The notes under the pieces: model-generated
What the model was told of the DNA's origin: nothing
What the model saw: the letters and a program-made list of their open reading frames with translations, nothing else
Databases searched by the model: none
Position numbers and translations under genes: made by a program
Assembly: GCA_021776115.1 (NCBI GenBank)
Contig: JAJFGN010000002.1
Coordinates: 1-37,179 of the forward strand
Reading direction: 5' to 3'
Source of the DNA: Kiloniellaceae bacterium
Lineage (GTDB): Bacteria > Pseudomonadota > Alphaproteobacteria > Kiloniellales > J153
Length of the DNA stretch: 37,179 nt
In this document: in pieces, positions 7,184-15,435 of the stretch
Layout: every line of letters begins with the position of its first letter
Position numbering within the stretch: position 1 is the stretch's first letter

Positions 7184-9565
7184 TCAAGGTTTTCTCCGGC
7201 TTTTTCCTCGCGGCTTAGCACTTGCCTGATTGCGGCGCCCTTTCAAAGGGCGCTTCCCACGGCCGCGCTCCCTAGGCTTCGCCAAATCCTTGCCTGAACT
7301 TGCCGTCTTGGGCAACTGTCCTGCGTTAACATTCTCGCGACCGTCCTCAAGGGTTTCGCTTTCCACCAGGTCCAGGATGATACCGCCGGTCAAAGGATTG
7401 ACCTCGCGCAGGCGTACGCTAAGCCGTTCGCCCAGGTGGTACCGGCGGCCCCAGCGCCGTCCCACGAGGCTGTGGGCGCGCTCATCGTGGACATAAAAAT
7501 CGTCCGGTAAATTGCTGATCGGGATCAGACCGTCAGCGCCACTCTCGTCCAGGGTCACGAACAGCCCGAAGCGGGTCACGCCGTTTACGGTTCCCTGAAC
7601 AATGGTGCCGATTTTGCCTTCCAGGAACGAGGCTGTGAGCCGGTCGGTCGCATCGCGTTCGGCCGCTGAGGCCCGGCGCTCGGTAGCGCTGATGTGCTCC
7701 CCGGCCTCGGCGAAGTGGGCCCCGGCGTCCGCCGCCAGGGCGCCCTCGCCCAGCTTGAGGCCCGCGATCAAGGCCCGGTGCACCAGCAGGTCGGCATAAC
7801 GCCGGATCGGTGAGGTGAAGTGCGCATAGTGGGTCAGCGCCAAGCCGAAGTGGCCGATATTCTCGGGGCTGTAAATGGCCTGGCTCTGGGCCCGTAACAC
7901 CAGGCCGTTGACCATGGCCGCGACCGGGGTGCCGCGCGCTTTCTCCAACAGGGCGGTCAGGGCGCCGGGCCGGATGGCTTGACCCCGCGCCAGGCGCAGC
8001 CCGATGGTTTCCATAACTTCGCTCAGGGCCTGTATCTTGAGCGGGTCGGGGTCGTCGTGGACCCGGTACATGCAGGGTTGGCGCAGGGCTTCGAGGCGCT
8101 TGGCCGCGGCGATGTTCGCCGTGATCATGAACTCCTCGATCAGGCGGTGGCTGTCCAGACGGGCGCGCGGCTCGATCGACTCGACCGTTCCGTCGTCGTT
8201 CATGAGGACCCGGCGTTCGACCAGATCCAAGTCCAGTGTGCCGCGTTTTTGGCGGGCCTTCAGTAGGCTTCCATAGGCGCCGTAAAGCGGCGCGATCACC
8301 GGCTCGGCAAGGGCGGCGGTGGTCTCGTCGGGTATGCCGTCCCGCGCCGCCTGAACCTGCTCGTAAGTAAGCCGCGCGGCCGAGCGCATCAAACCGCGCA
8401 GGAACCGGTACTTGCGGAGTTCGCCCTCGACGCCGATCCATAACTCGGCAACCATGCAGGCCCTATTTTCGTCCGGACGCAGGGAGCACCAGCCGTTGGA
8501 GAGAATCTCCGGCAGCATGGGCACCACCCGGTCCGGAAAGTAGACGGAGTTGCCGCGGTTGAAGGCGGCGCGGTCCAGCGGACCGTCCGGACGCACGTAC
8601 CAGGCCACATCCGCGATCGCGACCAGCAGGTGCCAGCCGCCCGGGTTGGTCGGGTCGCCATCGGGTTCGGCCCAGACCGCGTCGTCGAAGTCGCGTGCAT
8701 CGGCGCCGTCGATGGTGACCAAAGGCACGTCGCGCAGGTCTTCTCGTTTGCCGTCCGGCGCAATGGCGACACGCTCCGCCTCGGATAAGGCCTCGGGCGG
8801 GAAATCGACCGGAATGTCATGCTCGAAGATCGCGATCAGACTTAGGTTACGTGAATCGCCGACGTCGCCCAATCGCTCGACCACCCGCGCCTCGCGGGCG
8901 CCCGTCCGGCGCCGCTCGCCGGAGCGGCCGGGGCGGGGCTCTGTCATCACGAGTTCCCCAGGGCGCGCGCCGCCGGTATCCTCGAGCCGGACCACGAGGT
9001 CGTGCTTGGCACGCTTATCGGTCGGGCGAACCAGGCCCCCGCGTTCGGCCGCCTCGAACACGCCCAGGACGCGCTTGTCGATCTTCGCGATGCGGCGAAT
9101 GGTGCGCGCCTCGTAGGCGTTCTCCTCGACCCGCGTCAGCTTGGCCAGCACCCGGTCGCCGGGCGCCAAGGACGCGCGGCTGCGGGTACCGGGCGCGACA
9201 TAAATGACCGGCGGTTGGTCTTCCAGCTCCCAGACCGCCGGACGGGCGAGCAACTCGCCGTCCTCGTCGATACCGGTCACCTCGATGACCGCGACGGCCG
9301 GCAAGTGCCCGCGCGGCCCCAGCTTGCGGCCCTCCTTGCGTTCCAGCTGCCCTTCTTGGCGCAACTCCTTCAAGAGCGCCTTGAGCGCGATGCGGTCGCC
9401 GCCTTTGATCTGGAAAGCGCGCGCGATCTCCCGCTTACCGACCGGGACCGGGCTTTCGCGAATAAATGTCAGGACATCGTCCCGGCTGGGAAGGGATCTA
9501 GTTCGGGCTGCGGGTGCTTTGCGTTGGCGCCCGGGGCCTTTGGGATGGTTTGTCTTCGTTTTCAG
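7184..9565 (-). CDS. rnr: Ribonuclease R, probable CTG start
   Basis: This 3'-to-5' exoribonuclease degrades structured RNA. It has an N-terminal winged-helix segment (LPSRDDVLTFIRE, GKREIARAFQIKGGDR), cold-shock domains, and an RNB catalytic domain with the Asp cluster DGADARDFDDAV. A C-terminal S1 domain (GTVNGVTRFGLFVTLDE) and a Lys/Arg-rich tail follow. The frame is open back to a stop at 9593-9595 with no ATG, GTG or TTG before a TTG at 9373, which would delete half the helix-turn-helix. The CTG at 9565 (KTKTNHPKG...) gives 793 residues, normal for RNase R, and GGTAAG lies 4 bases upstream. It follows topA by 38 bases, in the dprA-topA-rnr operon. Product call is firm; the start is inferred. 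Confidence 0.9.
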   Translation of the reverse strand: MKTKTNHPKGPGRQRKAPAARTRSLPSRDDVLTFIRESPVPVGKREIARAFQIKGGDRIALKALLKELRQEGQLERKEGRKLGPRGHLPAVAVIEVTGIDEDGELLARPAVWELEDQPPVIYVAPGTRSRASLAPGDRVLAKLTRVEENAYEARTIRRIAKIDKRVLGVFEAAERGGLVRPTDKRAKHDLVVRLEDTGGARPGELVMTEPRPGRSGERRRTGAREARVVERLGDVGDSRNLSLIAIFEHDIPVDFPPEALSEAERVAIAPDGKREDLRDVPLVTIDGADARDFDDAVWAEPDGDPTNPGGWHLLVAIADVAWYVRPDGPLDRAAFNRGNSVYFPDRVVPMLPEILSNGWCSLRPDENRACMVAELWIGVEGELRKYRFLRGLMRSAARLTYEQVQAARDGIPDETTAALAEPVIAPLYGAYGSLLKARQKRGTLDLDLVERRVLMNDDGTVESIEPRARLDSHRLIEEFMITANIAAAKRLEALRQPCMYRVHDDPDPLKIQALSEVMETIGLRLARGQAIRPGALTALLEKARGTPVAAMVNGLVLRAQSQAIYSPENIGHFGLALTHYAHFTSPIRRYADLLVHRALIAGLKLGEGALAADAGAHFAEAGEHISATERRASAAERDATDRLTASFLEGKIGTIVQGTVNGVTRFGLFVTLDESGADGLIPISNLPDDFYVHDERAHSLVGRRWGRRYHLGERLSVRLREVNPLTGGIILDLVESETLEDGRENVNAGQLPKTASSGKDLAKPRERGRGKRPLKGRRNQASAKPRGKSRRKP

Positions 9566-9603
9566 TGTTCTTACCGGGGTCTTGCGCCCGCCTTATATGA
9601 GGT

Positions 9604-12231
9604 TCAGCCCACCTTACGCGCGGCTTTTTTCTTCGGCGCCGATTTCTTAGCTGGCGCCTTTTTCTTTGCCGCCTTTTTCGCCGGTTTTTTCTTGCCGGTA
9701 GCCTCGGCGCGCGCGGCAATCAACTCGACCGCCTGGTCGAGGGTCAAGCCGTCCGGCTCGACGCTCTTGGGCAGCGAGGCGATGATCTTGCCGTGTTTGA
9801 CATAGGGACCGTAGCGCCCGCTATGCAGGGTAATCGGCTTGCTATCCGCCGGATGGACGCCGATTTCCTTACCCGCTGCTGCGCCGCGGCGTGCTGGGGC
9901 CTCGGCGATGAGCGTGACCGCGCGGTTCAGGCCGATGGTTGTTACATCCTCGTCCGCCGGGATCGAGCGGTAGGTCGAACCGTGCTTTACATAGGGTCCG
10001 AAACGGCCCAGGCCCGCCAGAACAGGTTCTCTGTCATCGGGGTGCTGACCGATGGTCCGAGGCAGGGCGAGCAACGCCAGCGCCTTCTCCAAGGTCACAT
10101 CTTCGAGCGCCAAGCCTTTCGGCAGGGAGCTTCGTTTCGGCTTCTCCTTGCCGACCGGCTCGCCGAGTTGGACGTAGAGTCCGAAAGGGCCCTTGCGCAG
10201 AGTGACCATCAGTCCGGTTTCCGGGTCGGGGCCAAGCTCCAGCGGCCCGGTCATCTCGCCGTTCGCGTCGCCCTCGCCATTCGCGGCCGCCGCCAAGCTG
10301 CGGGTAAAGCGGCATTCCGGATAATTCGAGCAGCCGATGAAGCCACCGGTGCGCCCCAGGCGAAGGCCCAGGCGCCCGGTTCCACAGGCGCGGCAAAGGC
10401 GCGGTTCCCTGTCCGGGTTTTCGGGGTCGGCGGGAAAGAAATGCGGCCCCAAATCCTCGTCCAGGGCATCGATCACGGCGGTGATGGAGAGATCCTTGGT
10501 GCCCGCGATCGCGGTGCTGAAATCGGCCCAGAACTGTCGCAGGACCGCTTTCCAATCCTTGCGCCCGCCGGAGATGTCGTCGAGCTGCTCCTCCATGTCG
10601 GCGGTGAAACCATACTCGACATAGCGCTTGAAAAAGCTGGATAGGAAGGCGGTGACAACCCGGCCGCGATCCTCCGGAACCAGGCGGCGCTTTTCCAAGC
10701 GGACGTAGTTGCGATCCTGAAGCACTTGGATGATCGACGCATAGGTCGAGGGGCGGGCGATCCCGAGTTCTTCGAATTTCTTGACGATGCTGGCTTCGCT
10801 ATAGCGTGGTGGCGGCTGCGTGAAATGCTGCTCGGACACGACTTCCTGGCGAGAAATCGTTTCGCCTTCGTTTACCTGCGGCAATCGGCGGTCGCCCTCG
10901 GCTTCATCGCCCTTCGTCTCGTCACCCTTGGCATCGTCGCGGCCTTCTTGATAGAGCGCCAGAAAGCCAGGAAAGACGACCACGGAGCCATTGGCGCGTA
11001 AGCGCGCGGCGCCGCCTTCGGTGTCGATATCGACAGCAACCTGGTCCAAGCGCGCGCTTTCCATCTGGCTGGCCAACATGCGGGTCCAAATCAGATCGTA
11101 AAGCTTGCGCTGATCTTCGTTGAGGTGGCGGGCCATATCGCGAGGGCTGCGCCCGAGCTCGGTCGGCCGGATGGCTTCATGCGCCTCCTGCGCGTTCTTG
11201 GCTTTGGTCTTATAGATGCGCGGCGAGGCCGGCAGATAGCTGGGTCCGAATCTCTCGGCGATGACCCGGCGGGCACCCTCGATCGCTTCGCCGGCGACCG
11301 TTACGCCATCGGTACGCATATAGGTGATGAGGCCGACCGTTTCGCCGCCCAGATCGACGCCCTCGTACAATTGTTGTGCGAGACGCATCGTCCGACTGGC
11401 CCCAAAGCCTAGTTTCCGCGATGCTTCTTGTTGCAGGGTCGAGGTCGTGAAGGCGGGGTAGGGGTTGCGCCGCGCTTCTTTGCGCTGAACCGAAGAAACC
11501 TTGAGGCCGCTCGCGGATTCCAGGATTTCGACCGCCGCCTTGGCCGCGGTCTCGTTCGCCAGACCGAATTTGTCCAGCTTTTCGCCGTTGAGATGGGTTA
11601 GCCGCGCTAAAAATGACTCGCCTTTTGCGTTCGCGACGCGGACATCGACGGACCAGTACTCTTGGGCCCGAAAGACTTCGATTTCGGCTTCGCGCTCGCA
11701 GATCAAACGCAGCGCGACCGATTGGACGCGTCCGGCCGAACGGCTGCCCGGCAATTTACGCCATAGGATCGGCGACAGCGTGAAGCCGACCAGATAGTCG
11801 AGCGCGCGCCGCGCGAGGTAAGCGTCAATGAGCTCGCGGTTGAGTTCGCGCGGGTGCAACATCGCCTCTTGGATAGCCTTTTTGGTGATTTCGTAGAAAA
11901 CAACGCGCTGGACGTCGGTCTTTGCCAGCGCCTTGCGCCGGATAAGCTCTTCGGCAATGTGCCACGAGATCGCCTCGCCCTCGCGGTCCGGATCGGTCGC
12001 GAGGATAAGCTGCTCCGCCCCTTTGACCGCGCGCGCGATCTCCTTCAGGTGTTTCTCGCCACGTCCGTCAACCTGCCACAACATGGCGAAATCGTGCTCC
12101 GGATCGACGGAGCCGTCCTTTGGCGGCAGATCGCGGACATGGCCCATACTGGCCAGCACCCGGTAATCTTGCCCCAGGTATTTGTTGATGGTCTTCGCCT
12201 TAGCCGGCGATTCGACGACAACGACCTTCAT
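9604..12231 (-). CDS. topA: DNA topoisomerase I
   Basis: This 875-residue type IA topoisomerase relaxes negative supercoils. The Toprim domain is at the N-terminus (VVVESPAKAKTINKYLG, with ATDPDREGE at 78-86 for metal binding). The catalytic Tyr is Y304 in LITYMRTDG, and SRSAGRVQSVALRLI is conserved. One four-Cys zinc finger (CRACGTGRLGLRLGRTGG, then CSNYPEC) is followed by topoisomerase C-terminal repeats (GPFGLYVQLG, GRFGPYVKHG, GRYGPYVKHG). A Lys/Ala-rich tail ends the protein and should bind DNA. It lies 56 bases after dprA and 38 before rnr, the usual alphaproteobacterial order. Confidence 0.97.
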   Translation of the reverse strand: MKVVVVESPAKAKTINKYLGQDYRVLASMGHVRDLPPKDGSVDPEHDFAMLWQVDGRGEKHLKEIARAVKGAEQLILATDPDREGEAISWHIAEELIRRKALAKTDVQRVVFYEITKKAIQEAMLHPRELNRELIDAYLARRALDYLVGFTLSPILWRKLPGSRSAGRVQSVALRLICEREAEIEVFRAQEYWSVDVRVANAKGESFLARLTHLNGEKLDKFGLANETAAKAAVEILESASGLKVSSVQRKEARRNPYPAFTTSTLQQEASRKLGFGASRTMRLAQQLYEGVDLGGETVGLITYMRTDGVTVAGEAIEGARRVIAERFGPSYLPASPRIYKTKAKNAQEAHEAIRPTELGRSPRDMARHLNEDQRKLYDLIWTRMLASQMESARLDQVAVDIDTEGGAARLRANGSVVVFPGFLALYQEGRDDAKGDETKGDEAEGDRRLPQVNEGETISRQEVVSEQHFTQPPPRYSEASIVKKFEELGIARPSTYASIIQVLQDRNYVRLEKRRLVPEDRGRVVTAFLSSFFKRYVEYGFTADMEEQLDDISGGRKDWKAVLRQFWADFSTAIAGTKDLSITAVIDALDEDLGPHFFPADPENPDREPRLCRACGTGRLGLRLGRTGGFIGCSNYPECRFTRSLAAAANGEGDANGEMTGPLELGPDPETGLMVTLRKGPFGLYVQLGEPVGKEKPKRSSLPKGLALEDVTLEKALALLALPRTIGQHPDDREPVLAGLGRFGPYVKHGSTYRSIPADEDVTTIGLNRAVTLIAEAPARRGAAAGKEIGVHPADSKPITLHSGRYGPYVKHGKIIASLPKSVEPDGLTLDQAVELIAARAEATGKKKPAKKAAKKKAPAKKSAPKKKAARKVG

Positions 12232-12287
12232 CAGCAGTGCAGCCTAAGCATAATTGTGTACGGAGTTGGGAAGACGACCCGCCCGCG

Positions 12288-13430
12288 CTAGGTGCCGCTT
12301 GGGTCGCCGGCGATCGTGGCCACGCGATTGCCGGGGTGCCGGTCAATCCGGCCCGCCAGCTCCAGCTCGAGCAGGACCATGCTCACGAGCGCGGGAGACA
12401 CTTGGCACTGCCGACGCAGTTCGTCAACCGCAACCGGCGTGGGGCCAAGTAGTTCCTCGACCGCCCGGCGCGCCGACGACAAGTCCGTCTCGTCCAGAGA
12501 ATCGGCGGCGCCGGCCAGGAATTCCGGGGCTTTGCGCTCCATCGCACGGGTGCTGCTCAGGGCGGTGAGAGCCTCAATTATGTCCGCCGCGCTTTCGATC
12601 AGGGTCGCCCCTTCGCGGATCAGATGGTTGCAACCGCGCGCTCTGGGGTCGAGCGGGGAGCCCGGCACCGCAAAGACCTCGCGCCCCTGTTCGCCCGCGA
12701 AACGCGCCGTGATCAGGGAGCCTGAACGCGGCGCCGCCTCCACGACCGCGGTGCCCAGCGACAACCCGGAGATCAAGCGATTGCGCCGGGGAAAGTGGCG
12801 GGCCTGCGGCACCGTGCCTAGCGGTATCTCCGATATAATGGCACCGACGGCCTTGATGGCCTCGTAAAGCGCGGTGTTCTCTTCCGGGTAAACGACATCC
12901 AGGCCGCCGGCGACCACCGCGACGGTGCCGGTGTTGAGCGCGCCTTCGTGCGCGGAGGCGTCGATTCCGCGCGCCAGGCCCGAGGCCACGATCCAACCCG
13001 CCTGGCCCAATTCGGCCGCGATTTGCCGGGCGAGGCGGCGGCCGTTGGCCGAGGCATTGCGCGCGCCGACAAGGGCAACGCAATTACGTTCCAGCAAATG
13101 GGTATGGCCCAGGACGCCGAGAATCGGTGGGGCGTCGTCGAGCGCCGCCAAGGCGACCGGATAGGCCGGCTCGGTCAGAGCAATGGCCTGCGCGCCCAGG
13201 GCCTCCAGGGCCTCCAGCTCAGCTTCGGCGTCGGCCTTCGGACCGATCTTCAGCGCCCGCGTACGGCCGCCGCGCCGGGCGAGTTCCGGCAGTGCCTCAA
13301 GCGCGGCCGAAGCGGTGCCGAAGCGGGCCAGGAGCTGACGGAAGGTAATCGGACCGACTCGCTCGCTGCGGATCAGGCGCAGCCAGTCCAAGCGCTCGGC
13401 GCGGCTTAGCGGCGCATTTGGAGCATCCAT
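12288..13430 (-). CDS. dprA: DNA-processing protein DprA
   Basis: This 380-residue protein binds single-stranded DNA and loads RecA during natural transformation in relatives; many non-competent bacteria keep it. The Rossmann-like domain carries ALVGARNASANG, ASGLARGIDASAHEGAL, VVAGGLDVVYPEEN and RNRLISGLS, ending with PGSPLDPRARGCNHLIREGA. An N-terminal SAM-like part and a C-terminal winged helix (VDELRRQCQVSPALVSMVLLE) complete the usual architecture. I prefer the ATG at 13430; an in-frame GTG at 13493 would add 21 residues without a ribosome site. In most relatives plsY is the next gene upstream; here a sigma factor/kinase module intervenes. Confidence 0.94.
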   Translation of the reverse strand: MDAPNAPLSRAERLDWLRLIRSERVGPITFRQLLARFGTASAALEALPELARRGGRTRALKIGPKADAEAELEALEALGAQAIALTEPAYPVALAALDDAPPILGVLGHTHLLERNCVALVGARNASANGRRLARQIAAELGQAGWIVASGLARGIDASAHEGALNTGTVAVVAGGLDVVYPEENTALYEAIKAVGAIISEIPLGTVPQARHFPRRNRLISGLSLGTAVVEAAPRSGSLITARFAGEQGREVFAVPGSPLDPRARGCNHLIREGATLIESAADIIEALTALSSTRAMERKAPEFLAGAADSLDETDLSSARRAVEELLGPTPVAVDELRRQCQVSPALVSMVLLELELAGRIDRHPGNRVATIAGDPSGT

Positions 13431-13519
13431 CTGGATAGCTTTGGCGGGTGGAGCGCGATGCGTCAAGGTCGCGGGCACGGCGTCCGCGTTCACGCGACGG
13501 GCAGGGACATGGCTTGCGG

Positions 13520-14086
13520 CTAGTCTGCGCCCGAAGCGTCCAGCTCCCGGTGCAACCAGGCCTTGGCCAGCCTCAATTCCCGGTCAATTGTTGCCGCGGA
13601 TATCTCGAGTGCCTCCGCAAGCTCGTCATACGTGAGCCCGCCGAAATAGTGAAGTTCGATGACGCGGCTCTTACGCTCGTCGATCTCGGCCAGTTTGCGC
13701 AATGCGAGGTCGAGGTCCGCGACGTCAACCGCCGATTCCGCCGGACCGTGGAGCTCATCGTTCAAAGTGAGCATGGTAACCGCGCCGCCGCGCTTTTCGC
13801 GCTGCTTTGCTCTGGCGTGATCGACCAGCAGACGGCGCATCGTCTGGGCCGCGACGGCCTTGAAATGGACCCGGTCGCGCCAGTCGACCTTGGCGTCGAC
13901 GAGCTTCAGAAAGGCCTCGTTGACGACCGCGGTCGGTTGCAGCGTGTGCCCGGCGTTTTCCCGCCGCATGTAGCCGCGCGCAATCCGGTGCAACTCGGTG
14001 TGGACCAACGGCATGAGTTCCTCGAGCGCGCTCTGGCGCCCGCCGCGCCATTCCATCAGTAGCTGTGTGACCGGCGGGACCGGCAT
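13520..14086 (-). CDS. ECF sigma factor of the Ser/Thr-kinase-associated type
   Basis: This 188-residue sigma-70 protein has only regions 2 and 4. Region 2 covers about 5-95, with TLQPTAVVNEAFLKLVD and RRLLVDHARAKQREKRGG. Region 4 covers about 125-185 and ends in the helix-turn-helix LTYDELAEALEISAATIDRE. It resembles the family modelled as TIGR02999, often encoded beside Ser/Thr kinases. Where most ECF factors have the acidic DAED in region 2.2, this one reads QPTA (51-54) with Thr at 52 and 48, consistent with activation by phosphorylation rather than by an anti-sigma factor. No anti-sigma gene adjoins. The ATG at 14086 follows a strong GGAGGTGA. The likely partner kinase is at 15436-17358; that link is inference. 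Confidence 0.9.
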   Translation of the reverse strand: MPVPPVTQLLMEWRGGRQSALEELMPLVHTELHRIARGYMRRENAGHTLQPTAVVNEAFLKLVDAKVDWRDRVHFKAVAAQTMRRLLVDHARAKQREKRGGAVTMLTLNDELHGPAESAVDVADLDLALRKLAEIDERKSRVIELHYFGGLTYDELAEALEISAATIDRELRLAKAWLHRELDASGAD

Positions 14087-14208
14087 CGCTCACCTCCGGT
14101 GACGGCATGAGGCCGTGGCCGCCATCGTCGCCCGCCGTCCGTTCGAACTCAAGCGGACATTGCGAGCGTGGCGCAGGGTCTCGAATAAAATCTTGTATTT
14201 CAAATAGA

Positions 14209-14226
14209 TAGGGCAGCACCGCCCTA
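14209..14226. promoter_or_regulatory. Inverted repeat between the sigma factor and secreted-protein genes
   Basis: TAGGGC, six bases and GCCCTA form a perfect 6-bp inverted repeat in the 285-base divergent gap, inside a locally AT-rich stretch. It could be an operator shared by both genes or a small hairpin. Nothing else in the gap is convincing except the GGAGA ribosome site before 14372. Confidence 0.3.
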
Positions 14227-14371
14227 CGCTGAGACCGGCACGAAATTATTTAGAGAAAATGATGAGGGAGTTTCCGGCCGGATGGCGCTTAAGGGGTGAG
14301 GGCGCAATTCGACGAAGCGCCACCCGAGAGCCGACAAGCGTTTCAACCCACTGACTTACGGAGAAATTCCC

Positions 14372-15346
14372 ATGTTGCAGCAGTACTCAACCCAAATCCG
14401 CCGGACCGCCATTTGCGCCGCCACGGCGCTGGCCGTTTCCCTGCCGGGCGCCGCGAGCGCCGGCGTCTTCGACAAGGCCAAGAGCAACGTTACGAAGGTT
14501 CGTAAGACCGTCAAGAGCACCGCCGTTTCCATCGTGCGGAAAGCTAAGACCATCCCCAACCCCATTGAGAACCTGCCGGGCGAGCTACCCGGTTCCGAGC
14601 TGTTCGACATCGCTCAGGAGTTGCAGCTCATGGAGCAGCTGCGCGAAACACTTGAGCTGCTTCGACAGGGTCAGGCCGATTATCGGGATTTTTCGGGCGG
14701 TACCTTTGGTTGCGAGGGCGAATGCCAGGCATTCCGCGGTGAACTGAAGAACCTGTTTGGCGACCTTCTGTCGCTGGCAGAGGAGGTTCCGGTTCTGAGC
14801 AAGCGGTCCAGCCTGATCGCGAACATCGAGCGCCTTTCGGGGCTGATCGATTACGTGCCGGCGCGCGCGCTGTACCTGATGTGGCAGGCGACCGGCGATC
14901 AGATCGACCAGGTGCGGACAGCCGCGGAGACTATTCGTCAGACATTGATTGCCCTGCCTCCCATGGTGGATTTGTCGGATATCGCGGCGGCCGTTGACGC
15001 GGGCGGCACGTTCGTCGCGGATAGTCCCATGTGCGGCTGGGTGAACCAGAAAAACAAACCCGTCCTCGAGTGGGTTCAGGTCGAGTTGGAAGGCCTTGCC
15101 TGGGCATTGAATACGATCGACGGCTTCATTCCCGACGTTGAGATCAAGGTGGACGCCGGTGTCTCCGCCGGTGCCGCCGTCGCCAACGGCGAGGCCGCGA
15201 CCGGCGTGGCGATCAAGCCCACCGATTCGCTCAAGATCGCCCTGAAGGTCGCGGCCACGGTCCCCGAGGCCATCAACATGGCGATCAAGGTGAGCACGGC
15301 ACGTGCCAGCATCGTGTGCGCCGGCGCCAAGTTCGTCAGCAACTAA
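14372..15346 (+). CDS. Secreted helical protein of unknown function, divergent from the sigma factor
   Basis: I do not recognise the family. The 324-residue product begins with a Sec signal peptide (likely cleavage after AASA, residue 30), then a Lys-rich amphipathic segment. A long mainly helical body follows (LFDIAQELQLMEQLRETLEL; LMWQATGDQIDQVRTAAETI). The C-terminal part is Ala/Val-rich (VSAGAAVANGEAATGVA). Four cysteines remain in the mature part (C114, C118, C221, C316), enough for two disulfides or a CxxxC site. It should be periplasmic or surface-located. The ATG follows GGAGAAATTCCC, and a strong terminator follows the stop. Its place between the ECF sigma factor and the kinase makes it a candidate target or partner of that pathway, which is inference. 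Confidence 0.75.
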   Translation: MLQQYSTQIRRTAICAATALAVSLPGAASAGVFDKAKSNVTKVRKTVKSTAVSIVRKAKTIPNPIENLPGELPGSELFDIAQELQLMEQLRETLELLRQGQADYRDFSGGTFGCEGECQAFRGELKNLFGDLLSLAEEVPVLSKRSSLIANIERLSGLIDYVPARALYLMWQATGDQIDQVRTAAETIRQTLIALPPMVDLSDIAAAVDAGGTFVADSPMCGWVNQKNKPVLEWVQVELEGLAWALNTIDGFIPDVEIKVDAGVSAGAAVANGEAATGVAIKPTDSLKIALKVAATVPEAINMAIKVSTARASIVCAGAKFVSN

Positions 15347-15384
15347 GGCCGAACGGCAGACCCCATTTCACAGATCGGAAGGCC

Positions 15385-15417
15385 AGGCGGGGACCCCAGG
15401 GTCCCCGCCTTCTTTTT
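15385..15417 (+). terminator. Rho-independent terminator
   Basis: AGGCGGGGACCC (15385-15396), a CA loop and GGGTCCCCGCCT (15399-15410) form a perfect 12-bp stem followed by TCTTTTT. It ends the secreted-protein transcript 39 bases after its stop codon. Read from the opposite side, toward which the kinase gene is transcribed, there is no T-run after the stem. Confidence 0.93.
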
Positions 15418-15435
15418 GCGCACGGCGGTCATGCT

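Noticed and set aside
15385-15417. Hairpin as a terminator for the kinase gene too
   Set aside because: On the minus strand no T-run follows the stem, so it supports termination only for the plus-strand gene.
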